Positions 1-8,111 of a DNA stretch of 64,000 bases are shown piece after piece. Location: contig NZ_UAQZ01000013.1 in NCBI RefSeq assembly GCF_900446215.1, positions 682,001 to 746,000 of the forward strand, read 5' to 3'. The notes beneath the pieces are model-generated. The model was not told where the DNA came from. It ran no database searches and worked only from the letters and a program-made list of their open reading frames with translations. This DNA comes from Burkholderia cenocepacia (GTDB lineage: Bacteria > Pseudomonadota > Gammaproteobacteria > Burkholderiales > Burkholderiaceae). The position numbers were made by a program, and so were the translations under genes. Position 1 is the stretch's first letter. Each line of letters begins with the position of its first letter.

Positions 1-2
1 GC

Positions 3-611
3 GGCGCGTGGATCATCGAGGACGACTACGACAGCGAATTCCGTCACGGCGGCCAGCCGCTGCCCGCGATCCAGGGCCTGCATGCCGACGCGCCGGTGTG
101 CTATCTCGGCACGTTCAGCAAGACGATGTTTCCGGCCCTTCGGCTCGGCTTCATGGTGGTGCCGCCGGTACTGGTCGACCGCTTCACGAGAACGCTGCGC
201 GAACTGGTCCATCGCGGCCATTCGGCCGACCAGCTGGCGATGGCCGAATTCATCGATACCGGCCTCTTTGCGCGGCACCTGCGGAAGATGCGGGCGCGCT
301 ACGCGGACCGGCGCAGCTGCCTCGAAGCGGCACTCGCGCGCCATCTCGGCACGTCGCTGAGCGTGCGGGAAAGCCCGGGCGGCATGCATCTCTCCGCGGA
401 TCTCGCCGCGCCGCTGCACGATACCGACGTCGCGCGGGCAGCAGCCGCGGAAGGCTTGCTGCTGCAACCGCTGAGCAGCTACTGCATCGGCGACGGCCGC
501 CGATACAACGGCTTCGTGCTCGGCTATTCAGGGCTGAGCGACGCGACGATCGAGACAGCGGCGATGCAGTTCGCGGCCGTCATCGACCGGCACCGCCGCG
601 CGCGGCGCTGA
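3..611 (+). CDS. MocR/PdxR-type transcriptional regulator, aminotransferase-like C-terminal part (5' end outside window)
   Basis: The reading frame is already open at the left edge, so only about 202 C-terminal residues are visible. They belong to a fold-type I aminotransferase domain. The opening EDDYDSEFR and the segment TFSKTMFPALRLGF, whose lysine would carry the pyridoxal-phosphate aldimine, are typical of MocR/PdxR regulators, which fuse an N-terminal GntR winged helix to this domain and sense PLP or amino compounds. The DNA-binding part lies outside the window, so a true aminotransferase cannot be fully excluded, but the motif wording favours MocR. It converges with the PLD-like gene, with only a few bases between the two stop codons. 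Confidence 0.85.
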   Translation, partial: GAWIIEDDYDSEFRHGGQPLPAIQGLHADAPVCYLGTFSKTMFPALRLGFMVVPPVLVDRFTRTLRELVHRGHSADQLAMAEFIDTGLFARHLRKMRARYADRRSCLEAALARHLGTSLSVRESPGGMHLSADLAAPLHDTDVARAAAAEGLLLQPLSSYCIGDGRRYNGFVLGYSGLSDATIETAAMQFAAVIDRHRRARR

Positions 612-618
612 ATGTCGC

Positions 619-2166
619 TCACAGTTGCGATTCGATCGGGAACAGCCCGAGAAACCACACTTCCATCCGCCGCGCGGCGGACACCTCCGGCTCATGATCG
701 ATCTCGGTGACCTTCCCGCCATCGGTCTGAATCCACTTCAGTCGCCCTTTGCCGGCCGGATCGGTTCTCGGCTCGACACGCCAGGCGATCTGGTCGAGTC
801 GCCCTTCCAGGTCGTTGGCGACCTGCGATGCAATCGCCGGGCTCTCGCAGTAAACGCCGATTTCCGTATTGAGGTTCAACGAGCGCGGATCGAGATTCAT
901 CGACCCGATGAAGATGCTCTTGTGATCGAACACGTAGGTCTTCGCATGCAGCGACGCGCGCGACGAGCCGATGATGACCTGCTTCGAAATGCTCTTGTCG
1001 CCCGATGGCCGGCGCTCGTAAAGCCGCACGCCCGCATTCACCAGATCGCTTCGATAGCGCCGGTAGCCGGCATGCACGGCCGCCACGTCGGTCGACGCGA
1101 GCGAATTGGTCAGCACCGTCACGCGCACGCCGCGCGCCGTCAGCGCGCGCAGCCGCTCGACGACGTCCTTGCCCGGCACGAAATACGGCGACACGATCAG
1201 CAGGTCGTGCTGCGGCTGCAACGCGAGCGCACGCAACTGCGGCATCAGATGCCCGTCGCTGTCCTTTGGCGCGTGCGCGATCTTCGACGGATCGTCGTAC
1301 AGCACCGTCGCATGCCCCCACGACAGCTCCGTGCCCTGCCCGTGGACGATCCGGTCGAGCCGCTGCCGGGCTTCCAGCACGTACGGATTGTCCTCCATGG
1401 CCCGCAGGTAGTCGCGCAGCCGTTCGCGCTCGCGGTCGAGCCCGCCTGGCGCCGCATCGTGGCCGACCAGCGTATCGACCGGATACGCGTACGGCGAATT
1501 CCAGAACGTGTCGAATTCGGTCGAGATGTCCTTCACGACCGGGCCGTGAACCACGACGTCGAGATCGCCGAATTCCAGCATCGACGACGCGCCGAAGTAC
1601 TCGTCGCCGATATTGCGGCCGCCGACGATCGCCGCCTGGTTGTCCGCGATCATCGCCTTGTTGTGCATGCGCCGGTTGACGCGCGAAAACTCGAATACCG
1701 TGCCGAGCTTCTTGAACCGGCGCGTGGCCACCGGATTGAACAGCCGGATCTCGATGTTCGGATGCGCGCTGATCTCGAGCAGCTTGCGGTCGTCCGCGTT
1801 GGTGCCGAGATCGTCGAGCAGCGCGCGCACGCGCACGCCGCGATCGGCCGCGCGGATGACCGCATCGGCCAGTTCGTGGCCGGTCAGGTCGTCGTGCCAG
1901 ATGTAGTACTGAAGGTCCAGCGAGCGGTCGGCGCGATCGGCGAGCAACACGCGGGCGTCCAGCGCATCGACCGGATCGGTCAGCAAATGAAATGCGTCCT
2001 GCCCGGGATGCGTACCGGCCTGCTGCCGGAACGCGGCGCCGAGCCGCGTATCGTCCGTATCGGTGAATGCATGGGTCGGCGCGCGATCGGCCTGCGGCGG
2101 AAGACTGGCGCACGCGACGAGCGCCAGCGACGAGAGAATCGCACCCCACGAACGCAGCATGGTCAT
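619..2166 (-). CDS. Phospholipase D / cardiolipin synthase-like lipoprotein
   Basis: A 515-residue protein. The N-terminus is a lipoprotein signal with lipobox LVAC (Cys about residue 19), so it should be lipid-anchored in the envelope. It carries two HKD phosphodiesterase motifs, HNKAMIADNQ (His about 168) and HAKTYVFDHK (His about 407), each followed by the usual glycine/asparagine turn (GGRN, GSMN). This two-domain arrangement is that of PLD-superfamily enzymes and cardiolipin synthase C-like proteins, which transfer or hydrolyse phosphatidyl groups. Substrate cannot be read from the sequence. It is a single gene converging on the MocR gene, with about 250 bases of upstream region before the tRNA terminator. 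Confidence 0.9.
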   Translation of the reverse strand: MTMLRSWGAILSSLALVACASLPPQADRAPTHAFTDTDDTRLGAAFRQQAGTHPGQDAFHLLTDPVDALDARVLLADRADRSLDLQYYIWHDDLTGHELADAVIRAADRGVRVRALLDDLGTNADDRKLLEISAHPNIEIRLFNPVATRRFKKLGTVFEFSRVNRRMHNKAMIADNQAAIVGGRNIGDEYFGASSMLEFGDLDVVVHGPVVKDISTEFDTFWNSPYAYPVDTLVGHDAAPGGLDRERERLRDYLRAMEDNPYVLEARQRLDRIVHGQGTELSWGHATVLYDDPSKIAHAPKDSDGHLMPQLRALALQPQHDLLIVSPYFVPGKDVVERLRALTARGVRVTVLTNSLASTDVAAVHAGYRRYRSDLVNAGVRLYERRPSGDKSISKQVIIGSSRASLHAKTYVFDHKSIFIGSMNLDPRSLNLNTEIGVYCESPAIASQVANDLEGRLDQIAWRVEPRTDPAGKGRLKWIQTDGGKVTEIDHEPEVSAARRMEVWFLGLFPIESQL

Positions 2167-2413
2167 GATGGCCGCCCCTCACGGTCGGGCAAAGTTGGTT
2201 GGTGTTTGTTCTCGCTGCCCGATCGCGCGCGGCGCGGGTCGGCGGTCGCGCGCTCGACGGGAATCCGGTCGTGCGCGGCGGTCGCGCCACAGCATACTTC
2301 GATTGATAGCGGGACGGCACGCCCTCCGTGTTTCCCCGGTGGCGGCGATACGACATGCGGCGCCGACGTGCACCCGTTCAACGCGTTCGACACATTCGGA
2401 CCGCACACAAAGA
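2167..2413. other. Intergenic region upstream of the PLD-like lipoprotein gene
   Basis: Together with the adjoining terminator and spacer this makes a gap of slightly over 300 bases before the tRNA. It should hold the leftward promoter of the PLD-like gene. I see only a weak candidate -10 around 2297-2305 and no convincing reading frame or repeat. Confidence 0.5.
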
Positions 2414-2450
2414 AAAACCCGCGACGCATGATGCCATCGCGGGTTTTACG
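2411..2450 (-). terminator. Rho-independent terminator after the tRNA gene
   Basis: An 11-bp inverted repeat (AAAACCCGCGA ... TCGCGGGTTTT) encloses a 12-base loop. On the minus strand it ends in a T-rich run (GGGTTTTTCTTTG). It lies directly downstream of the leftward tRNA, and so also terminates any rpoD readthrough. Confidence 0.8.
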
Positions 2451-2480
2451 ACGTTCCGCGATCGCTCGAGGAACGTAATC

Positions 2481-2559
2481 TGGTGGGCCCCCCGGGAGTC
2501 GAACCCGGCACCAACGAATTATGAGTTCGCTGCTCTAACCAAGCATGAGCTAGGGGCCC
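2481..2559 (-). tRNA. tRNA with CAT anticodon, probably tRNA-Ile2 (lysidine type)
   Basis: Read on the minus strand this folds as a complete cloverleaf with encoded CCA. The acceptor is GGGCCCC/GGGGCCC with discriminator A. The anticodon arm is GCGAA-CTCATAA-TTCGT, giving anticodon CAT, and there is a normal T-arm (GTTCGAC). The G/C-rich acceptor and the TTGGT variable region resemble E. coli ileX more than elongator tRNA-Met, so I favour the isoleucine AUA decoder whose C34 is modified to lysidine by TilS. Initiator identity is unlikely because the anticodon stem lacks the three G-C pairs. The D-loop is long, 11 bases. Confidence 0.85.
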
Positions 2560-2639
2560 AGACGAGAAGCGCGGCGTGCTACACGCCACCCCGACAACGA
2601 AGCCGGGCCGGCATTGTAACAACAAAGACGACAGAGGGA

Positions 2640-2680
2640 ACGAACGCCACCGGCATCATGCGGATACCGGCGGCGTTCGT
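2640..2680 (-). terminator. Probable terminator hairpin after rpoD
   Basis: A 14-base stem (GAACGCCACCGGCA paired with TACCGGCGGCGTTC, with wobble positions) begins about 20 bases past the rpoD stop. The T-tract on the minus strand is poor (GTTCGTTCCC), so it may be an attenuating or processing hairpin that lets some transcription reach the tRNA. Confidence 0.5.
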
Positions 2681-2697
2681 AACGGAGACGCTGGAAA

Positions 2698-5115
2698 TCA
2701 GTTCCCTTCGAGGAACGACTTCAGCTTGTCGGAACGGCTCGGGTGACGCAGCTTGCGCAGCGCCTTGGCTTCGATCTGACGGATCCGCTCGCGCGTGACG
2801 TCGAACTGCTTGCCGACTTCCTCGAGCGTGTGATCGGTGCTCATCTCGATACCGAAACGCATCCGCAGCACCTTCGCCTCGCGCGGCGTCAGCGAATCGA
2901 GCACGTCCTTCACGACGTCGCGCATGCTGGCATGCAGCGCGGCATCCGCCGGCGCGACCGTGTTGGTGTCCTCGATGAAGTCGCCGAGATGGGAATCGTC
3001 GTCGTCACCGATCGGCGTTTCCATCGAGATCGGCTCCTTCGCGATCTTCATGATCTTGCGGATCTTGTCTTCCGGCATCTCCATCTTCTCGGCGAGCGTT
3101 GCCGGATCCGGCTCGAGACCGGTTTCCTGCAGGATCTGCCGCGAGATGCGGTTCATCTTGTTGATCGTTTCGATCATGTGAACCGGAATACGGATCGTGC
3201 GCGCCTGGTCCGCGATCGAGCGCGTGATGGCCTGACGGATCCACCACGTCGCATAGGTCGAGAACTTGTAGCCGCGACGGTATTCGAACTTGTCCACCGC
3301 CTTCATCAGGCCGATGTTGCCTTCCTGGATCAGGTCGAGGAACTGCAGGCCGCGGTTCGTGTACTTCTTCGCGATCGAGATCACGAGACGCAGGTTGGCC
3401 TCGGTCATTTCGCGCTTCGCCTGACGTGCCTTCAGTTCGCCGGCCGCCATCTGACGGTTGGTTTCCTTCAGGTCCTTCAGCGGCAGCACGACGCGCGCCT
3501 GCAGGTCGAGCAGGCGTTGCTGCTGTTCGCGGATCGCCGGGACGTTACGCGACAGCACCGCGCTGTACGAATGGCCTTCCGCGGTGATCTTCTCGGCCCA
3601 GTCGAGATCCGTCTCGTTGCCCGGGAAGCGCGCGATGAATTCCGAGCGCGGCATGCCGCACTTGTCGACGACGATGTGCAAGATCTGACGCTCGACCTGA
3701 CGCACTTCGTCCACCTGCGCACGCAGCGTGTCGCACAGGCGTTCGACGGTACGCGCGGTGAAGCGGATCGTCATCAGCTCGCTCTGGATCGTTTCCTGCG
3801 CCTTCAGGTAGGCCTTCGACTTGTAGCCTTCCTTCTCGAATGCGCGGCGCATCTTGTCGAACCACTCGCTGATCTGCGAGAACTTCTCGAGCGACGCGCG
3901 CTTGAGGGCTTCGAGCTGGGCGGCGTTCGCCGATGCCTGCGCGGCACCGTCGTCTTCCTCCTCTTCCTCTTCTTCCTCTTCCTCTTCGGCTTCCTCGTCC
4001 TCGTTCTCGATCGCTTCCGCTTCCTTCGCGGAGAAACCGTCCGTATCGGCGGCGTCCGCAGCATTCGGATCGAGCAGGCCGTCGACGAGCTCGTCGACGC
4101 GGATCTCTTCGTTCGCGACGCGTTCGGCCATCGCGAGGATGTCGGCGATCGTCGTCGGGCACGCGGAGATGGCCATCACCATGTGGCGCAGGCCGTCCTC
4201 GATCCGCTTCGCGATCTCGATTTCGCCTTCGCGCGTGAGCAGCTCGACCGTGCCCATCTCGCGCATGTACATCCGGACCGGATCGGTCGTACGGCCGAAT
4301 TCCGAATCGACGGTGGACAGCGCGACTTCGGCTTCCTCTTCGACTTCATCGTCCGACGACGCGGCGGGCGCGTTGTCGTTCAGGAGCAGCGTTTCCGCGT
4401 CCGGCGCCTGCTCGTAAACCGCCACGCCCATGTCGTTGAACGTGCCGATGATGCCCTCGAGGGCTTCGGTCTCGGTGAAGTTGTCCGGCAGGTGGTCGTT
4501 GATTTCGGCGTACGTCAGGAAGCCACGCTCCTTGCCGAGCTTGATCAGCGCGCGCAGTTTCACGCGGCGCTCTTCGAGCTCCTCGGCCGTGCCCGGCGTG
4601 CTCGTCGCGAACGCTTCCTTCAGCAGCGCCTTTTCCTTGGCGCGACGATCGCGCACCTTGGATTTGCCCGGTGCAGCCGCGGCTGCGGGCTGCTCGTCGC
4701 TCTGATTTGCGTCGTCTTCGACGGATACTTCGTTCAGCTTTTTGGTCATGGAGTTCGCCGTACCGGCTATATCGACTCGCGGCTGCTGGACGACAGCCGG
4801 TTGAACCGTGGGTGCATGAGTAGTACGTACTGCCGTTTCGTCCGCGTCGGCAGTCGTGTCCCTTGCGCTTTTCGCACTTGCCCGCTTCGCCGCCGGCTTG
4901 GCCGGCCCGGAGTCGGGTCTGGCGGCAGCCCGTGTTCTGGCTGCCGGCGCCGGCGCAGCCTGAGCAGTGCCGGCCGCGGTTTTCTTTCCTGCAGGGGCTG
5001 ACGTGGCTGAAGACGTTGTCCTGGTGGAAGAAGCAGACTTGGCCGCTGTGACCTTCTTGGTCGGCTCCGTCGAGCCCTTGCCTGTTGCTTTCTTTCCGCC
5101 TGTCGTCTTTGCCAT
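2698..5115 (-). CDS. rpoD: RNA polymerase primary sigma factor, sigma-70
   Basis: Housekeeping sigma factor that directs core polymerase to -35/-10 promoters. Region 1.1 is recognisable (GFLTYAEINDHLP), followed by region 1.2 (GRTTDPVRMYMREMGTVELL), the long non-conserved insert with a run of glutamates near residue 380, region 2 (DLIQEGNIGLMKAVDKFEYR, then YATWWIRQAI) and region 4 (LTPREAKVLRMRFG, VTRERIRQIEAKALRKLRHP). Region 1.1 starts only at about residue 185. Before it lies a Lys/Ala/Ser/Thr-rich extension of about 122 residues. An internal ATG at 4749 would give a 683-residue protein closer to usual sigma-70 sizes, so the true start is uncertain. It is the last protein gene of the rpsU-yqeY-dnaG-rpoD cluster. 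Confidence 0.97.
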   Translation of the reverse strand: MAKTTGGKKATGKGSTEPTKKVTAAKSASSTRTTSSATSAPAGKKTAAGTAQAAPAPAARTRAAARPDSGPAKPAAKRASAKSARDTTADADETAVRTTHAPTVQPAVVQQPRVDIAGTANSMTKKLNEVSVEDDANQSDEQPAAAAAPGKSKVRDRRAKEKALLKEAFATSTPGTAEELEERRVKLRALIKLGKERGFLTYAEINDHLPDNFTETEALEGIIGTFNDMGVAVYEQAPDAETLLLNDNAPAASSDDEVEEEAEVALSTVDSEFGRTTDPVRMYMREMGTVELLTREGEIEIAKRIEDGLRHMVMAISACPTTIADILAMAERVANEEIRVDELVDGLLDPNAADAADTDGFSAKEAEAIENEDEEAEEEEEEEEEEEDDGAAQASANAAQLEALKRASLEKFSQISEWFDKMRRAFEKEGYKSKAYLKAQETIQSELMTIRFTARTVERLCDTLRAQVDEVRQVERQILHIVVDKCGMPRSEFIARFPGNETDLDWAEKITAEGHSYSAVLSRNVPAIREQQQRLLDLQARVVLPLKDLKETNRQMAAGELKARQAKREMTEANLRLVISIAKKYTNRGLQFLDLIQEGNIGLMKAVDKFEYRRGYKFSTYATWWIRQAITRSIADQARTIRIPVHMIETINKMNRISRQILQETGLEPDPATLAEKMEMPEDKIRKIMKIAKEPISMETPIGDDDDSHLGDFIEDTNTVAPADAALHASMRDVVKDVLDSLTPREAKVLRMRFGIEMSTDHTLEEVGKQFDVTRERIRQIEAKALRKLRHPSRSDKLKSFLEGN

Positions 5116-5203
5116 CGCGATTCTCGCCTCTGCTTAGAAAACAAACCGCTGGAAACCTTATATTATAGCACGCTGGGGAGCCCTCTCTAAGCGCCCCGGC
5201 CGC

Positions 5204-7081
5204 CTACAGCCCGAGCCGACGCTTCATGTCGGTTCGCTGCTGGTTCAATTCCGTCAATTCGGCCAATTCCTCGGGGGTGAAGGTGGATTGCCGCGCCAGC
5301 CTGTCCAGCCGGTCGCAGCAGGCGTCATAGCGCATCTTGAGCACCGCTGCCTGCAGCTCCTCCCCCGCAATCCGCTCCTGCTCACGTTGCCGCTCGGGCA
5401 CCGTCTCGTCTTCCGGATTCTGTAACAGCAAATCGCGGACGTTTTCATCATAGTCCAGAATTTCGCGGAAGATTTCCTCGTAAGTCGCCCCGTTCGAGGA
5501 CGTCCTCAGGACATCCGACAGCAGCCGGAACTCCGCGCCTTCGCCCAGCGCACGCGCATGATCGACGACTTCCGCGAACAGCTCGCCGATGCGCGGCAGC
5601 GCGCGCAGGGTCGCAATCTGTTCGTCGTCGAGCTGCGATGCGACGCGCGGATGCATCACCAGCGTGCGCAGCGCGCGCTTTTCGCTGTCCGTCACGCGGC
5701 GCCGCTCGCTGCGCGCGGGCGCCTGGCGCGGCGGCGTCGCGATGCGCGTGTCGACGTCCGACAGCCCCGCGACCTCCTCGAACGGGATATCGAGGCGGTC
5801 GGCGAACATGTGCATGATCTGCGCGCGCAACGCGTTCGCGGGCAGCGCCTGCAACAGCGGCTTCGCATCGAACAGCGCCTTCGCGCGGCCTTCCGGCTGA
5901 TCGAGCGCCTTGCCGGCAATCGCTTCGTTCAACAGAAATTGCGACAGCGGCATCGCGCGCTCGACCTGCTCGGAGAACGCCTCCGCGCCGAACTCGCGCA
6001 CGTAGCTGTCCGGATCGTGCTCGGTCGGCAGAAAAAGGAACCGGATCGTCCGGTTGTCGCCCGCATGCGGCAGGCATGCCTCGAGCGCGCGCCGCGCCGC
6101 GCGCCGCCCGGCCGAATCGCCGTCGAAACTGAAAATGACCGTGTCGGTCTGGCGCAGCAGCTTCTGCACGTGAATCGGCGTGCACGCGGTGCCGAGCGTC
6201 GCGACCGCGTTCGGAAAGCCGAGCTGCGCGAGCGCGACGACGTCCATGTAGCCTTCGACGACCAGCACGTACTTGCGCTCGCGAATCGCGAGGCGCGCCT
6301 CGAACAGCCCGTACAGCTCGCTGCCCTTGTTGAACAGCGGGGTTTCGGGCGAGTTCAGGTACTTCGGTTCGCCGCTGCCGAGCACGCGGCCGCCGAACCC
6401 GATCACCTGCCCCTTCACGTTGCGGATCGGGAACATGATCCGCTCGCGGAACCGGTCGTAGCGGCGCGCGACGCCCTGCGCGTCGGTTTTCTCGCTGACG
6501 ATCACGAGCCCCGCCTCGACGAGCGACTCGTCGCGATAATCCGGGAACGCGGCCTCGAGGTTCTGCCAGCCGTCCGGCGCATAGCCGAGCCCGAAGCGCG
6601 CGGCGATCTCGCCGGTCAGGCCACGGTTCTTCAGGTACTGGATCGCAACGGTCGCGCCGCGCAACTGCTTGCGATAGTAGTCGCACGCCGCCGTCATCGC
6701 GTCGGACAGCGCGGTCGCCACCGATTTCGACACGGGCGCCGGATAGTCGCCGCCACCGCCGCCGCCCCCACCGCCGCCGCGCATCGACGGCTCGTGCGGC
6801 ACGGTCAGGCCGACGGACTGCGCGAGTTCCTGCACGGCCTCCGGGAACGTGAGCCCCGCATGTTCCATCAGGAAGCCGATCGCCGTGCCGTGCGCGCCGC
6901 AACCGAAGCAGTGATAGAACTGCTTGGTCGGACTGACGGTAAACGACGGGCTCTTCTCGTTATGGAACGGGCACAACCCCATGAAGTTGGCGCCGCCCTT
7001 CTTGAGCTGCACGTACCGACCCACCACGTCGACGATATCGACGCGGTTCAGCAAATCCTGCAGGAACGAATGCGGAATCAC
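5204..7081 (-). CDS. dnaG: DNA primase
   Basis: Synthesises RNA primers for lagging-strand replication with DnaB helicase. The N-terminal CHC2 zinc-binding domain is clear (CPFHNEKSPSF followed by HCFGCGAHG). Then come the catalytic core and TOPRIM domain (VVEGYMDVVAL; FDGDSAGRRAA) and a C-terminal helicase-binding region. I chose the GTG at 7081, reading VIPHSFLQDLL, because conservation with known DnaG proteins starts there; an in-frame ATG at 7123 would add 14 unconserved residues. No strong ribosome-binding site is visible. A run of ten glycines (about residues 102-111) links the zinc domain to the core. The product is about 625 residues. Confidence 0.95.
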   Translation of the reverse strand: MIPHSFLQDLLNRVDIVDVVGRYVQLKKGGANFMGLCPFHNEKSPSFTVSPTKQFYHCFGCGAHGTAIGFLMEHAGLTFPEAVQELAQSVGLTVPHEPSMRGGGGGGGGGGDYPAPVSKSVATALSDAMTAACDYYRKQLRGATVAIQYLKNRGLTGEIAARFGLGYAPDGWQNLEAAFPDYRDESLVEAGLVIVSEKTDAQGVARRYDRFRERIMFPIRNVKGQVIGFGGRVLGSGEPKYLNSPETPLFNKGSELYGLFEARLAIRERKYVLVVEGYMDVVALAQLGFPNAVATLGTACTPIHVQKLLRQTDTVIFSFDGDSAGRRAARRALEACLPHAGDNRTIRFLFLPTEHDPDSYVREFGAEAFSEQVERAMPLSQFLLNEAIAGKALDQPEGRAKALFDAKPLLQALPANALRAQIMHMFADRLDIPFEEVAGLSDVDTRIATPPRQAPARSERRRVTDSEKRALRTLVMHPRVASQLDDEQIATLRALPRIGELFAEVVDHARALGEGAEFRLLSDVLRTSSNGATYEEIFREILDYDENVRDLLLQNPEDETVPERQREQERIAGEELQAAVLKMRYDACCDRLDRLARQSTFTPEELAELTELNQQRTDMKRRLGL

Positions 7082-7151
7082 CGTGGGATCGAGCGAAAAA
7101 AGACAATACGACGCCCGGCGCACGCATCGCTGGGCGCGCCGGGAACGGGTT

Positions 7152-7598
7152 TTACTTCGTGAGCGCGGCCTTGACCTGCGCGGAAACGGCCGTCATGTCG
7201 GCACGGCCGGCGAGCTTGGCCTTCAGCACGCCCATCACCTTGCCCATGTCCTGCGGGCCGGCTGCGCCGGTTTGCGCGACCGCCGCCTGGACTTCGGCCG
7301 CCACTTCGGCGTCCGACAGTTGCGCGGGCATGTAGCCGCCCAGCACGGTCAGCTCGGCCTGCTCCTTCGCGACGAGATCGTCGCGGCCGGCCGCCTGGAA
7401 CTGGCTGATCGAATCCTTGCGCTGCTTGATCATCTTGTCGATCACGGCCGTGATGCCCGCGTCGTCGAGCGTGACCCGGTCATCGACTTCGCGCTGCTTG
7501 ATCGCGGCCATCAGCAGGCGAATCGTTGCCAGGCGCTCGCTGTCCTTCGCGCGCATCGCGGCCTTCATGTCTTCGCTGATCTGCTCTTTCAAACTCAT
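7152..7598 (-). CDS. yqeY: GatB/YqeY-domain protein
   Basis: 148 residues, matching the family length. The start MSLKEQISEDMKAAMRAKD, the central KQRKDSISQF and the C-terminal GKVMGVLKAKLAGRADM are hallmarks of the YqeY family, which shares its fold with the tRNA-binding tail of the GatB amidotransferase subunit. Its cellular role is not established. It sits between rpsU and dnaG, 70 bases before dnaG, as in many proteobacteria. A terminator-like hairpin lies between it and rpsU, so its expression and that of dnaG may be lower than that of rpsU. Confidence 0.93.
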   Translation of the reverse strand: MSLKEQISEDMKAAMRAKDSERLATIRLLMAAIKQREVDDRVTLDDAGITAVIDKMIKQRKDSISQFQAAGRDDLVAKEQAELTVLGGYMPAQLSDAEVAAEVQAAVAQTGAAGPQDMGKVMGVLKAKLAGRADMTAVSAQVKAALTK

Positions 7599-7650
7599 CT
7601 TTCACCCGGGATGGAAACGTGAATCCGACGCCCGCGAACGGGCGTCAACA

Positions 7651-7685
7651 CAAAAACCCGCTTGGGACAGTGTCTCAAGCGGGTT
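7651..7685 (-). terminator. Intercistronic terminator between rpsU and yqeY
   Basis: On the minus strand an inverted repeat (AACCCGCTTGAGA ... TCCCAAGCGGGTT) with a 5-base loop is followed by a short T-run (TTTTTG). In E. coli a terminator between rpsU and dnaG uncouples ribosomal-protein from primase synthesis. The position here is equivalent, one gene earlier. Confidence 0.8.
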
Positions 7686-7792
7686 GCTCGAATCCGGCAT
7701 CGGCGACTCGCCGCCTGATCGGTTGCGCGATCGCACCCGATCGCACGGAGTCGCCGGTGCGCCGCTCAGCGAACCGCGCGGCGCCCAATCGT

Positions 7793-8005
7793 TCAGTACA
7801 GCTTCTTCGGCAGCGTCTGGCTGCGAATACGCTTGTAATGACGCTTCACCGCAGCAGCCTTCTTGCGCTTGCGTTCTGCGGTCGGCTTCTCGTAAAACTC
7901 GCGCGCGCGAAGCTCGGTCAGCAGACCGTTCTTCTCGATCGTGCGCTTGAAGCGACGCATTGCAACTTCGAACGGCTCGTTCTCTTTAACGCGAATGATC
8001 GTCAT
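7793..8005 (-). CDS. rpsU: 30S ribosomal protein S21
   Basis: 70 residues, basic, starting [20 protein letters not shown] and ending [12 protein letters not shown], which is the full-length bacterial S21 family. It binds the 30S subunit near the 3' end of 16S rRNA and assists initiation. It heads the rpsU-yqeY-dnaG-rpoD cluster. A candidate -10 (TATACT on the minus strand, 8050-8045) lies about 40 bases upstream. The downstream hairpin at 7651-7685 should give an abundant short monocistronic message. Confidence 0.97.
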
Positions 8006-8044
8006 GATCCGACACGAATAAAGGTTTGCAGGGAAAGACTACCG

Positions 8045-8050
8045 AGTATA
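8045..8050 (-). promoter_or_regulatory. Candidate -10 box of rpsU
   Basis: TATACT on the minus strand, 40 bases before the rpsU ATG in a short AT-richer stretch. No good -35 hexamer at 17 bases, so the assignment is tentative. Confidence 0.35.
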
Positions 8051-8111
8051 GCAGAGCGATTGCCCAAAGGCACGGGGCCGGGCCCCGCCAACCGGGCGCC
8101 GGCCGGGCGCG

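Noticed and set aside
2743..5001. A 752-residue plus-strand frame opposite rpoD
   Set aside because: Shadow of rpoD; no ribosome-binding site or recognisable motif.
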